A stretch of DNA of 64,000 nt from Hemileia vastatrix (lineage: Eukaryota > Basidiomycota > Pucciniomycetes > Pucciniales > Zaghouaniaceae). The stretch covers positions 4,200,001 to 4,264,000 of the forward strand of contig JASXTE010000007.1 of the NCBI GenBank assembly GCA_030280995.1, read 5' to 3'. A model generated the notes under the pieces. The model saw only the letters and a program-made list of their open reading frames with translations. It was not told the DNA's origin and made no database searches. A program made the translations under genes and the position numbers. Numbering within the stretch: position 1 is the first letter of the stretch; the number at the start of each line of letters is the position of its first letter. Of this stretch, positions 22,110 through 33,081 are shown in pieces.

Positions 22110-23068
22110 TGGAGTCAATCTTCTTCATGTCTAGTGCCTCTGGGATAAAACCTCTTCACTTGATCTGCAGCCACTCTCTTCTTTAAGACTGCACCATCCA
22201 ACTCTTCCAAAACATAAGAACATCCAGACACCTGAGATCTGACTCTGTAAGGTCCATTCCATCTGTCAGCAAACATTTTTCCCCACTAACTCTCCAAACT
22301 TCTATTATAAACCAAAACCAAACAGCCAGATTTCAAGGGATTCCGGAGTCTATGATCCAACTTCTTGTCCCAGTATCTGACTGATTGATTCCTAATCTTC
22401 ATCATTCTAGATTATGCCTTCTCTTGACATTCCTCTCTACATTTCAACTGTAGAATCCTGGCACAGAGCAATTCTTCTGTTGAGTTCACACCATCCCAAT
22501 CAATTCCAAGATAAGAGACAGCTTCCAAGTTCACTGGTAGAACAGATTTCTAACCAAGCATTGACTCATAAGTAGAATAGCCAGTTGTACTCTTCACAGT
22601 GACCCTATCAGCAAATAACACCAAGGGTAAATAATGTCTCCACTTTTCAGCACTAACCCCACACATCTTTACCACAGCATTCTTGATAACTTGATGGCCT
22701 CTTTCAACCATGCCTTCAGCTTCAGGATGATAAGGTGTAGCCACTCTAACTTTAGAACTAACACTAGCCACAGCTTCTTTAAATTTGGCACCAAACTCTG
22801 GCCCGCCATCAACAGTCACCAACTTCATCAACCCATACCTATAAATCCACTCCTTCTTCAAAAACGCTGCCACATACTTGGCAGTCAAATTAACCAGAGG
22901 AACTGCCTCAACTCATTCAGACAAATCATCCCTGGCAACAATTAAGTATTTATACCTGCCCTCTTTAATATGGACAGCATCCGGACTGACTCTTCCAAAA
23001 ACAGTTGATTCACCAGTAGCACGGCCAACCTCTTTAGGTTTCAAGTTACTTCTTCTTTGTCACTCTTC
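22110..23068 (-). pseudogene. Integrase and 3' end of pol, A1
   Basis: The integrase core inserts the cDNA into host DNA. Visible are DAVHIKEGRYKYLIVARDD (first Asp), VTVDGGPEFG (second Asp) and PYHPEAEGMVERGHQ (Glu), followed by SVRYWDKKL and a DRWNGPYRVR C-terminal block, with the end near 22110 (HNEDKLW). The zinc domain is broken: the CxxC cysteines are TGA stops near 23070 (A3 has CEEC). Another stop replaces the Trp of the GWVEAV motif near 22917. A single uninterrupted stretch is 22888-22550. This copy cannot make an intact integrase. Confidence 0.85.
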
Positions 23069-24118
23069 TCAAGATTGAACCCAACCCTGCACAGCCAACT
23101 TCATACCTGGCCACCAAAATCTGTCAGCTACTCTTCTATAAGTCTCCCCAAAGCCTCTATGACCAAGGTCTTCATGCAAAGACTTCAACACAACTTCTTG
23201 ACCCTTCTTCTGAGTCACCACAACTTGAGGATTAGGATGTCTCCTCCTCATCAACCTTCTTCCTGACACATAAAATCCAGGACTCTTCTTCTTGATTGCC
23301 ACCCAAGTATCATCATCACAACTATCTGGCCTCTCCAAGGTCAACAGATATTCCACCATAATAAAATAAAACCCAGACTGACCCCAGGTCTCATCTTCAA
23401 AATCCAACAAAACAACATCCAAGGGTACAACTCTTTCATCAAAATCACCAGTTTGAACATGAGCCAATTGATCAGCCCAAACAGGACACCAATCCTTAAA
23501 TTTTGGCACATCCTTCTCTTTCCACTGAACCTTGTGAGAATCTAGTTCACTAACAAAAACACCATTTTCCAAATTTGAGCTGTCCAAATCAACAACTCCT
23601 TCTTCATCAACAAAAACATCCTGAACACCAGAATCAAGATCCGATCCAGCCAGTTTAGCCTCTTGGGGGAGGTCAGAAAAATTTTCAGCACCCTTTGCGC
23701 TGGTCCTAACCACTGGAACATTTTCATTAAACTTTTCAGCCTCAGAATCTTCATCTGTAGGTGGCCTCCTTGATAATCCATCAGGCATTGTAAAAGTTTT
23801 GCCTGGTTTGTGTACCAGGTCAAAAGAAAAATGTTGAATAAATGCCACCCACCTAGTCATTGGAGCACTTGGAAGACTAGGTGTATTGATCATCTGAACT
23901 AAAGATTTTGCATCCACCTGCAGCTCAAAATTCTGCCCCCTTAAAACAGTCTGTAGCTTTTTTAAAATTTTTGCTACACCGCACAATTCCAACTTAGATT
24001 GAGAATACCTAGATTCCACCTCATTAAACACCACAGACTCATATCTTACTGGCCTGACCCTCCCAGTTTTATCTTCCTGAGACAAAACAGCACCAGCAGC
24101 AATATAGCTTGAGTCCAC
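23069..24118 (-). pseudogene. RNase H and integrase zinc-domain part of pol, A1
   Basis: Starts DSSYIAAGAVLSQED. RNase H residues are visible: Asp in VDSS (partly beyond the frameshift), Glu in KLEL, Asp in QVDAKS and Asp in MPDGLSRR. An acidic linker of about 150 residues follows, then the integrase N-terminal LHEDLGHRGFGETYRR ... FWWPGMKLAVQ with the two histidines. The frame ends at a stop where CEEC should begin. RNase H degrades the RNA template. Confidence 0.85.
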
Positions 24119-24420
24119 TGCCAGATAAATTTTCCAGCACCAACACCATAATCCAACTTGTGAAGAACAATATCTTCCCCAACAAGCTTTTTCAACTTCT
24201 GAAAAGCCTCTTCACACTCTTCAGTCCATTCCCAATCTGCATCTTTCCTGGTCAACCTCCTTAAAAGTGAAGACAACAAATAAAAATCCTTAATAAAAAT
24301 CCTGACATATACACACACACCCAAAAATCCCCTGACTTCAGTAGTATTTTTAGACCTTGGCCATGACTGAATTTTATTAATCTTTTTCTTTGCCATAATA
24401 TTTCCCTCTTTAAATACCAC
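24046..24420 (-). pseudogene. RT connection region, A1
   Basis: KKKINKIQSWPRSKNTTEVRGFLGVCVYVRIFIKDF ... LRRLTRKDADWEWTEECEEAFQKLKKLV is the thumb/connection segment after the Gypsy RT palm. A frameshift near 24130 separates it from RNase H, and a stop near 24433 separates it from the palm. Confidence 0.85.
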
Positions 24421-24435
24421 ATGACCCAGAGCTTC

Positions 24436-25248
24436 CTAAGCAGGAAGACAACAACATAATTTTGACCCTGAAATGGTCAAACCGGCCTCTTCAATCCTAA
24501 ACAACACTCTCTCTAGAGTTATTGCATATTCCCTAACAAACCTCCTTATGCCAGGGCTCTCCGTTAACACCTCATTACCATACTCAGTTGATGGTCCTTT
24601 GATTCCATCATCATAAATAAAAATACCAGCATAAGTTAGAACCTCATCCTGCGAAATCCAAGCCATTTGTGCTTGATATACTGCCACTGAATTAGTTGCT
24701 CCTTGAGGCAGCCTAGTGAGCTGAAATATTCTCAAAGGAGTCTCAAAAGTTTTGAGAGGCCTTGAATCCGTATGAAGATCCCTCTCATCATAACCACCCA
24801 TAATATCACCCAAACCATAACACACCCTTCCAGCAAAAGCTTCAAAAAAATCCTCTGCACTTGGTGGCATACCAGCGTCCTTGATAGTGACTCTATTCAA
24901 GGCTCTAAGATCATGAACCACCCTCAACTTTCCATTCTGCTTCTTTACACAGAAAACCAGACTTGAGTAACTGGATGTCAATTTTTTGTATAACCCAGTC
25001 CTGACTCTTTTCCTAAAAATCTCCAAAAAATCCTCTCTGATAGCAGCTGGAATCAGAATAGGTTTGATTTGCCAAGTTTCATGACAAACCACAGGAAGCA
25101 AGTAAGGCTCCCCATAAGAGTGCTTTAACACACCCCTTTCCTCCTCAACAAAATCCGCAGCTTTTTTCCTTAGCACAATAATGTGCAACAACAACTTCTT
25201 TTCTTCTTCATACAACCACCCATCAGGACCAAAATTAACAACTTTCAT
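24436..25248 (-). pseudogene. Reverse transcriptase, A1
   Basis: Ty3/Gypsy RT. SSYSSLVFCVKKQNGKLRVVHDLRALN (fingers), YGLGDIMGGYDERDLHTDSR (palm, first Asp), LPQGATNSVAVYQAQM and the catalytic box. The box reads FIYDDGIKGP where A3 keeps FIDDSGIKGP. In an ungapped alignment the first Asp of the DD pair is Tyr, so activity is doubtful. One reading frame covers most of the domain. Confidence 0.88.
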
Positions 25249-25251
25249 CCT

Positions 25252-25815
25252 TTACACAGTCACCCTAGCTGTCTCTACATATTCTGGAGGATTCTTCAAC
25301 AAAGGAGTACAGTACGGATCTATTGACAAATGAGGTCTCTTCAAGGGTGGATTCAAACCCACAGGCATAGGCTCATTGACAGGCCTAATCTTCTGCGCTA
25401 CCTTCTTATACTTTGCCACTCCACATTCAACTTGTGGGATCTTCAGGAAATCTTCACCACCAGACCTGGAAAAAAAACCAAGGGTTTCCCCATCTTTCAC
25501 ATGTGTGGCCAAGGTAATGTTTTTGAAAGGTGAAGAAGAAACCCTAGTTGTGCACAATTGTGAGAAATTACTTTTAGACCCCAATCTCACCACTCCAAAA
25601 CTTTTCCGCAATTCCAAATCATCATCTTCACTTCCATCTTCCAAATATTCAAATCTTGATTCATCTTTAGAATCAACTTTTTTAAAATTAGGCAGTTTAT
25701 CCTCACGCTGGAGGCACAAAAATTGATCTTGATGATATTCTTTCTTCATAATTTTCTTCAGTTTGACCTCATGCTGGAGGCCCAAAAATTGATCTTTATA
25801 ATCTTCTTTCTTCAT
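25252..25815 (-). CDS. Pre-RT linker of A1 with a duplicated 22-residue unit
   Basis: Region between protease and RT. It opens with two tandem 22-residue units (MKKEDYKDQFLGLQHEVKLKK and MKKEYHQDQFLCLQREDKLPN), followed by an acidic EYLEDGSEDDDLEL patch. It then joins the segment conserved in A3: KSFGVVRLGS..., NITLATHV, LGFFSRS, VGLNPPLKRP. The units are absent from A3. The frame ends directly before the RT frame. It is part of the polyprotein, not a separate gene. Confidence 0.6.
   Translation of the reverse strand: MKKEDYKDQFLGLQHEVKLKKIMKKEYHQDQFLCLQREDKLPNFKKVDSKDESRFEYLEDGSEDDDLELRKSFGVVRLGSKSNFSQLCTTRVSSSPFKNITLATHVKDGETLGFFSRSGGEDFLKIPQVECGVAKYKKVAQKIRPVNEPMPVGLNPPLKRPHLSIDPYCTPLLKNPPEYVETARVTV
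25480..25625 (-). repeat. Segment duplicated within A1 (copy 2)
   Basis: Similar to 26780-26930, including TAGACCCCAATCTCACCACT and GTGCACAATTG. A3 has one copy only. The two copies flank the CACTA-like element m2 and the 22-residue repeats. Confidence 0.75.
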
Positions 25816-25849
25816 TATCTTCAGATTTTTTATGATTTTCTTGAATTAT

Positions 25850-26736
25850 CACCACACAATATGGGGGGCGGACTTGCTAGCAAGTCCGCAACCTTGAACC
25901 CTAATTCATATCTTTTTGAGCACACATTGAGGAAGTGATGAAACCATCATGAAGAAGTATTGAATTTACTTTGAACACACCTTGAAGCTCATGTGAACAC
26001 AAATGGGGCTACAAGGGCTGGAAAGGCTGGAGAGAGGGGTGAGGAAGGGTGTATGGGGTAGCGAAAAGGTTGGGAAAGAGTTGGAAGGGAAGATTAAGGG
26101 TTACGAGGCATTTAAAATGAAGAAAGGGGTCTGGGAGAGGTTGAGAGGGGTGAAATGGGGATCAAAAGAGGATGGCATACAATGGGGCTGGGAGGATAGC
26201 GAAAGGCATGGGAAGGGAAGACAAGCATGTGTTGATAGAATTGAAAGGGATGGAGATTGGTGCAAACAGAGTGTGAAAATAGGAGGATGAACTCTGTTCT
26301 TCGGGCGAAGAACAGAGTTCACTTCCATAAAATATTAGCTGAAACATAGTTTTCAATTCTGTAAAAACAGTTGTAAGTAATAGAAAAAGTCACTGATTTT
26401 TTTTATATGTAATCTGAAATTTTTTAATAAAATTATTGTATTTAAGAATTGCATTATTGTCAATCAATTTTTATTGATCAAATTAATTTAATAAAGTATT
26501 ATTTTAATAAGCTGTTTCAAAAAATACTTTGCATTGAGTAGACTCATGGAATGATTTTTTCTGGCTTCCATTCAGTTATCCTCACACTTTCACTATGTTT
26601 TCAATATAGATCCATTGTTATTTGTGTGATACTTCAAGTGAAAGTTCAGTATTACTTCAGTCTGAGTTCCATCTGATTTCCATCTGACTTCAAGTTGCGG
26701 ACTTGCTAGCAAGTCCTCCCCCTATATTGCGTGGTG
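25850..26736. mobile_element. CACTA-like non-autonomous element m2 (887 bp)
   Basis: The TIRs of about 45 bp start CACCACACAATATGGGGGG (left) and CACCACGCAATATAGGGGG (right, inverted), with TAT duplications at 25847-25849 and 26737-26739. Both TIRs contain GGACTTGCTAGCAAGTCC (25870-25887, 26699-26716). The interior holds a purine-rich block and a perfect 32-nt hairpin at 26289-26320. No transposase is present. Confidence 0.88.
26289..26320. repeat. Perfect 15-bp inverted repeat with a 2-nt loop
   Basis: GAACTCTGTTCTTCG, GG, CGAAGAACAGAGTTC inside element m2. Every pair matches. Confidence 0.95.
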
Positions 26737-26779
26737 TATCTTGAAATTTTTAACTTCTTTTCTTGATTTTTCTTATGAC

Positions 26780-26930
26780 CTACAAAAATAACCAGGTGTT
26801 TCCCCAAAGCTAACAGGTGTGGCCCAGGTAATGTTTGTGAAAGGTGTAGAAGAAACCCTAGTGGTGCACAATTGGGAGGACTTACTGTTAGACCCCAATC
26901 TCACCACTCCAAAACTTTTTCGCATATCTT
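26780..26930 (-). repeat. Segment duplicated within A1 (copy 1)
   Basis: Reads MRKSFGVVRLGS ... SQLCTTRVSSTPFTNITWATPV on the minus strand, the same polyprotein segment as 25480-25625. It directly continues the A1 frame from the protease side. Confidence 0.75.
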
Positions 26931-27341
26931 TCAACAAAGATATATAACCAACCTTCTTTCTTAAGCTTGAATTAAAAAAAATTGAGAATCTTGAGAGAGA
27001 ACAGAGACTTGATAAAAAACTTGATGAATACTTGCAGTGAAAAGAAACATTAAAAAGAAAAAGTTGAAAATCCATTTGGTATATCTCCAAGGGAGCTGAC
27101 CTACTACAACCTGGGATTTCCTCATCTTGGGGAGAGGTTTTAGCACTATGGTGATCATCCCTCCTCATTCTAAAAAAGACAGACCCTCACTAGAGCCTGA
27201 GCCACACTCCAAAAAACCAGAGGAAGCACCCACTTCTCTTCTTCTCCTACAACAATCCATGCACTGGCACATTGAAGATAAACCAGGCCTGGTCTCCCAA
27301 CCATCCTCTCCAGGGAATGATAACCTCATGTGAAGTCTCCT

Positions 27342-28973
27342 TTAATCTTCACCAGTCAACTCCAAACTGATTCGCAAATCAAATTGATAACCAATTCTTT
27401 CCTGAAAATTCATCAAGAATGGCCCACCCAAAACAGCTTTAACTGTTCCCTTAGCAATATAAAAATGAACCTTCCCTGAGGCTCCACCAACATCTAACCT
27501 CACAAACTCAGAAATTCTAACCAATTCAGTGACATGGTAACCAATCCCTCTCAAATTCCCACCAATACCAGTTTTGATGGGGAGGCCCAAATGAGTAGCC
27601 TCAAACAAAGAAATTAGGCTTATCTGAGAACCTGAATCCACCAATACCCTTGCCTCCCTTCCATTCAGAGTGAAATTGACATAACCCAGAGGAACAGAAA
27701 AACTAGTTTCCAACCCCTCACCAAACTTTTCAGCAGAATCACAAATGTATTCCACCTCCCCAGAAGAAACTCTTCTCCTGGTCAACAACATTTTCTGTCT
27801 ATCAGCCAACCCTGGACTGATAGCATAAAATTCCCCATAAGAAAGGGAAACCTGACCCTGATTCATCCTTTCAAGAACAGAGTCCATAAAATTAGATTGA
27901 CCAGAAACCACTGGCCTCTCAAAGTGAGCCCTTGGCTTCACTACCTTGGTCCTAGAAGCTTCTTGAGGACTAGCACCACCAACAGATTTACCATCAACAG
28001 GAACCAAACCAGATCCCTCACCAGAACCCCTAACTCCAGCAGGCTTTGGCAATGAAGCCAAAGGGACATCCTCCTCAGAGTCAGAATCAAGATCCATTGG
28101 CATTGGCTCACCATTCATGTCCAATGCATCAAAACTGGGGGGGCCCATATCAGAAATCCACTTCTGCATCTTGTACAGCTCCTCTTTTCTGTACCTCTTC
28201 CTAGCTGCACTCAGCTTAGGATCCGCCTTTGAAGCCTTTGGCTTTGGTTGGGCCTGAGAACTGCTCTTGGGCCTTCCCACCTTCCCTGCTTCCACACCAT
28301 GAACAACAGCCAAGCATTCTCCACTTGAATGTCCACCACAGGAATACAACTCCAAACCACCAAAGGAAGTAGAAAAGTAGACCTTATTGACCTCCTTCCC
28401 CTTTCCCTTGACATCATCATCTTCCTTACCAGAAGACTTCCCCTGATCAGGAATCTCCTCAAACCTTGGCCTCCTTTGATTTAGACCACCCCTTCTCCTG
28501 ACCAAATCAACAGGAGCCTTACCCTCAATGGGCTTCACAAATGAGCCATCAGGGAAGTTGAAAACCCTGCCATCAAATTCCACCTTTCCTTCAGACACAT
28601 CCCTGTTCAATGCCCAACAATCATTGGACCTGTGCCCCCTCCTCCTGCAATAAGAGCAGACCCAAGGATCACTCCTACCAGCCCTCCTATCAAAATCTCT
28701 AGGCTGAGAAGGTGCCTTATTGACCTTCTTAGCCTCCTGAACAAAAATATGCAGCTTCTTTGTGAGATCAGCCAACTGCTCCACCACTGGGTCCCTCTCC
28801 TGTTTGGGAACCTGCACCATATTCTTCTCCTCTTTCTTCACCCTAACTTCCTCTTCAGCCAAAGCCTCACTGACTTTGCTGAAATATTTGGCACACTTCT
28901 CCTGATATGTGTCCACAGACAATAACATCAAATGGGCCTCAACAGCCTCCTTCAACTTATCCAAGGCAGGCAA
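27342..28973 (-). CDS. Gag nucleocapsid and protease of A1 (543 codons)
   Basis: C-terminal part of Gag followed by the aspartic protease. After a charged helical stretch (EEVRVKKEEKNMVQVPKQ) comes a perfect CCHC knuckle, CSYCRRRGHRSNDC (C-x2-C-x4-H-x4-C), at about residues 106-119, for RNA binding. An acidic linker precedes the protease near residue 440: FTLNGREARVLVDSGSQISLIS with the catalytic DSG, and LGGPFLMNF further on. It is intact from 28973 to the stop at 27342, but a stop at 28977 cuts it off from the N-terminal Gag. Pol follows in a separate frame. Confidence 0.85.
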   Translation of the reverse strand: MPALDKLKEAVEAHLMLLSVDTYQEKCAKYFSKVSEALAEEEVRVKKEEKNMVQVPKQERDPVVEQLADLTKKLHIFVQEAKKVNKAPSQPRDFDRRAGRSDPWVCSYCRRRGHRSNDCWALNRDVSEGKVEFDGRVFNFPDGSFVKPIEGKAPVDLVRRRGGLNQRRPRFEEIPDQGKSSGKEDDDVKGKGKEVNKVYFSTSFGGLELYSCGGHSSGECLAVVHGVEAGKVGRPKSSSQAQPKPKASKADPKLSAARKRYRKEELYKMQKWISDMGPPSFDALDMNGEPMPMDLDSDSEEDVPLASLPKPAGVRGSGEGSGLVPVDGKSVGGASPQEASRTKVVKPRAHFERPVVSGQSNFMDSVLERMNQGQVSLSYGEFYAISPGLADRQKMLLTRRRVSSGEVEYICDSAEKFGEGLETSFSVPLGYVNFTLNGREARVLVDSGSQISLISLFEATHLGLPIKTGIGGNLRGIGYHVTELVRISEFVRLDVGGASGKVHFYIAKGTVKAVLGGPFLMNFQERIGYQFDLRISLELTGED

Positions 28974-28976
28974 CTT

Positions 28977-29544
28977 CTAGTCCCTATTAGAAAGAGTCTT
29001 CATCAAGTGCTTCCTTGACAGCTCCTTCAACACATCCACCCTGACATCTCTAGCCATGGCAGACCAAAAAACATCTTTGGCAGAATTTTCATGTGCCAGC
29101 TCCTCCACTTCCACCAAGTATTCCACCACAGGATCAAGCTGTAGCAGAACCTTTTTGTAACTATGCAAGTTACCAACACCATCATAAGATTGCCATTCAC
29201 TGACAGCCTTTTTCAGATCCACCATAGTGAACCTGACACCCCATCTATCTACCATCTCTACACAATAGCTTTCAATCCCTCTTCTTGTAGCCAAGCATGG
29301 CCACAACCTCCTTCTCAACTTCCTTATCACCAATGAAGAAGATAATCTGCTTCACCAAGTCCAGGTAAGAAGCACCATCCACTCCAGAAGAAGTTTCATA
29401 CTTCTCCAGAAACCACTTGACATCCTCCCCATTAAACTTGCTACCATCCCAAGTTTTAATCCTAAAACACTCCCTGACCATCACAGCAGGAGGACCTTCC
29501 CCCCCACTGACAGTCACCACAGGAATAGAGGAACCAGAAGCCAT
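28977..29544 (-). pseudogene. N-terminal Gag of A1, frameshifted
   Basis: Starts MASGSSIPVVTVSGGEGPPA (start 29544), then FRIKTWDGSKFNGEDVKWFLEKYETSSGVDGASYLDLVKQIIFFIGDKEVEKEV. After a frameshift near 29280 it continues as VDRWGVRFTMVDLKKAVSEW ... VEYLVEVEELAHENSAKDVFWSAMARDV ... MKTLSNRD, to a stop at 28977. This is the capsid domain shared with A2 and A3. Confidence 0.85.
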
Positions 29545-29615
29545 TCCTCCAGACAAAAACACCAAAAAGAGCCAACCAAAGAAAACAGAGATTCCAAAGA
29601 ACTAGCAAGCTCTAC

Positions 29616-29632
29616 CCCCACTTTGGGTGCCA
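29616..29632 (-). promoter_or_regulatory. Primer-binding site of A1
   Basis: Minus strand TGGCACCCAAAGTGGGG, four bases inside the 5' LTR. Confidence 0.8.
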
Positions 29633-29636
29633 GAAA

Positions 29637-30726
29637 TGTGGACAATCCTATAGTATTAGCTATAGGCCTTGACCAAGGGAGTTGGAGAAAAACCAGAGAG
29701 AAAATCCCCTGTCCCTTTAGAAAAATAGAGTGAGATTTACTTGCTAAGTTAAGTTGGCTCCTGTTTGCTAAAGCCCCTTTTTCAACACACTTGACTGCTT
29801 GATGAGCCAAGAAAGTAGTCCCCAGACAGACTACCAGACCAAAGAACTGAAATGTAGACCAATGTCCACACCAGAGAAAGCAAAGATACTTGATGTAGGC
29901 TACAAATCCACACCAGAGACAGAAATAATACTTGATATAGCTTTCAAGGCTATAACAGAGAACCTGTTGCCAAAGTTGAGTTAAATGAAGAACTAATCTT
30001 GCAACAAACACAGTAAATTGTGGCCAAAAACATTGAAAACTGAGTGAGGAACAAGGATATCACTTCTGGATGGTTTTATGATAATTAAAGTTGCCCCAAA
30101 CTGTCTTATTCAGTATGAACACACCGACCACTATCTAAGAGACCATGCACACCAACAAATTTGGCACCTGTACCAGCCAAATTGAATAAAAACCCTCCAG
30201 AAGAGCTCCCCAACCTTCTAAAACAGAGGTGGATGGGCCGCCCATAGTCAGAGGTGCCGCCTGAAGCAGCCCAGCCTCCCTGAAGCCAGAAAACCAATAA
30301 AAACATCTAATCTACTTAGAAAAATTCACTACAAATACTAAAACCCTTAAAACACAAAATTATGCTATAACAACATTGAGACATGAAATATAGAGCTAAA
30401 TTAGCCCTATCTAATGGTACTAAGCACTTAACCCTAATACTTAAGGTTATCCCGTAAAATGCAAAAAACAAAATTAAACAGCTATCTTTTGTAACTGAAA
30501 AATGAGAAAATGACCCCTTAAAACTTAGAATATGGAAAATATCATCAAAACATGAAATATAGAAAAAACCGGGGCTATCCAATGATAGTACCCACATACC
30601 CACAGTCCCAATATTCACAGAATAAATCCATAAAAACACCCAATTCTTCAACAGATGTCAATTAAGACATGCACAAACAGCGCCAAACAACACAACAAAG
30701 GCCCCTGCCAATGTTGGAAGATCACA
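29637..30726 (-). repeat. A1 5' LTR (1090 bp)
   Basis: Pair of 17023-18113. It contains a GC cassette at 30225-30288. The outer terminus reads TGTGATCTTCC where the 3' LTR has TGTGGTCTTCC. Confidence 0.92.
30225..30288 (-). repeat. GC-rich cassette in the A1 5' LTR
   Basis: Same block as 17611-17673 with several G-to-A or C-to-T type differences, including loss of the ACGTC core. Confidence 0.7.
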
Positions 30727-31308
30727 ACATCACTTTTATTTAAAATTTCATAAAATTGTAATGCCCTTATAAATAGCACTTTTTTATAACTCTTCTTAAA
30801 TATTTTCCACAAAACATTTATATATACTTACAGGTTATAATTGTAAAGGTCTCAACATCAGATAATTGGTTATTAAATTTTTTCACAAAAATATAAATAT
30901 TCAATTATTTAAATATCTTTTCGGGTACAGCTTTGCTGTTGTATTTTTTTCATCCAAAATAAAAGAGCACAAATTCTACATCTCAAAACCATTATTTACA
31001 AACATTCAACTATTAATTCTTTATCAAGTAGGATTGTAAGCTTAGTTAATTGAGAACTCTTATTTTACTTAAAGGGACAAGGTTTTCTTATGTTTATCCA
31101 ACTCTCTTGGATTCTGCTTACAGAAAGGCAACTGCAAGAGTGTAAGGCTGAGGTCAAGTACATAGATGTGAATAGTTTGAATAATCAGTTTTCTAGAAGA
31201 TTTTGATGGTCTTATATGAATACTGTAGTAAAAAACCAATAAGTATTTTAATATAACTCAATATAAGGGTCTCAATAATTTTAATCTCACTAATTATATA
31301 TGGGATAC

Positions 31309-32487
31309 TTTCAGCCTAGGTATCTCCAGGACTGAGTAATTCCTATGTTTAAAATAAGATAAACTTAATTACATTAAGATTATAAATTAAAATAAGGTTA
31401 AAATACTTATATATCTGGTTATAATACATATATATATATAATTATTACACTATTATATGACTTATAGTAGTTTAAATAGCTTATCCATAGCCTAATAATA
31501 CTTATTAAGGTGTTAATGGAGTCATAATATACTTATCTTAAGTGATGTTAAATAATTATAGACATACATAAGCTTATATGTATACATAAACCTCATATTC
31601 AGTGAAATATGTAGTTATATTATGTATATTTAGCTCTATAGGTGGGGTTTAACATCTTAATAGCCTATAAAATTTATTTTTCTGCTTATTTTAGGTCATA
31701 TGGATGTATTCAGTGGACTTACAACACCTAAACAGCCATATACACCTTTTTCAGGTGCATATATCCAGTTTGGACAACTTAATCTGCTTCCTTTGATGGA
31801 TTTTCATGGATTTATGGGTTGGGATATCATTACTGGGTTAATATGGATGCTTGAGGATGTTATTGGGAGCTCGGAAAGTCAATTTAGTCTGTTTATATGC
31901 TTTGGGTCTCATTATATACTCTTTGGATGAGTTATTTTACCTGTTTCTCTATGGTATCTGCTTTTATCTGTTTATTCCATTTATGGTATGGGTCTGTGGT
32001 ATCATTAATTGTGATGGAGGGTCCTTACTGGAGGTCTGGGTGTTAAGACTGCTTGAATTGGAAGCCATGGGGAGGTTATTGGCCCTCACAGTTCTGTAAT
32101 TTCCAGGGATAGAAGTGACATAATCTGGATTGAAGGTCTGTAAACTCCAGTGAATTTTGGTATAAGTAAGGGAGGATTTTGAAAGGTTATTGGACATCAC
32201 TTACTTACTACTCATTAAAAAAACATCACAAGAAAATTATTATCATATATAAATATATTATAAAGCATTTATAAATTGATATTATCTTTACATAAGCTAT
32301 ACCTATATTTTATTATTCTATTTTCCACCACTAGCACACATAAAATCCAAGTATTGTGAGTTTATATTGAGAATAACTATTTTATTATTCTTCCCCTGAG
32401 GTTTAATCACTAATTAATTTAACAAAAATCAGTAGTACCATTAATATTTACTATTAAATCATACTTAGATACTAGCACACACTGACA
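31309..32487 (+). repeat. B 5' LTR
   Basis: 1179 bp, TTTCAG...CTGACA. Its 3' half recurs at 1-575. Confidence 0.85.
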
Positions 32488-33081
32488 ATTGGGGGTCTTT
32501 CCCTAATTATTACTTATTATTTAGTATAAGCCTTAGGACATGATTTTTACTCTAGTATATCTGATAAAAACCAAATATTTGAGTCTGAAGCACATTAGTG
32601 GGTTATCATATCTCATTAATTGTGGAAAAGAGCCCTTATAATAATTTTACTAATTTTTTATAATAAAAATTAGGTATTTACAGTAGTAATTGTACCCAAT
32701 ATAAACCCAATTTCACTTGGTATTTTATCACCAATATAACACCCAATTAAATTGTTATGTGGTTAAATCTTTGTAAGCTAAATATTCACCCTTATAAAGG
32801 TCTAGTTAAACTTTTTATATTATTTTTAACAGACTTTTTTTGAATTTTTCTTATATTTTATTTAAATAAATAAAGATATAAATTCAGGGTAAGCTCCAGT
32901 GATTTTATTAGTAATTGTATTGCTAATAATTTTTGTCTACTAATTACCATATAGATTTTTCCTTTTGTAGACATGAAGAATTGTTAATTAAGACACAATG
33001 AGTTCTTGAAAGGATGATGTAAGTGAAAAATCTGCTTACAACACCAGGTCTAAAGCTAAAACATTTCTCCAGGACATCACC
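32488..33081 (+). other. B leader, noncoding
   Basis: AT-rich sequence between the 5' LTR and the first gag-side frame. No primer-binding site was recognised with confidence. Confidence 0.5.

Larger units (their letters stand above)
17023..30726 (-). mobile_element. A1: autonomous-type Ty3/Gypsy element with antisense genes (decayed)
   Basis: Full-length element on the minus strand, 13.7 kb. The LTRs are 29637-30726 (5') and 17023-18113 (3'). A primer-binding site lies next to the 5' LTR (about 29616-29632) and a polypurine tract next to the 3' LTR (18114-18123). In element order it holds gag-protease, reverse transcriptase, RNase H and integrase, then hairpin modules, gene Z2, the motif array and gene Z1; the Z genes are antisense to gag-pol. 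Flanks are ATGT and ACAT, compatible with an original ACGT duplication that lost a CpG on each side. A CACTA-like element sits between protease and reverse transcriptase. Confidence 0.9.

Noticed and set aside
22634..22945. Plus-strand frames opposite the A1 pol
   Set aside because: Shadows of the integrase frame, without motifs of their own and without conservation opposite the A3 pol.
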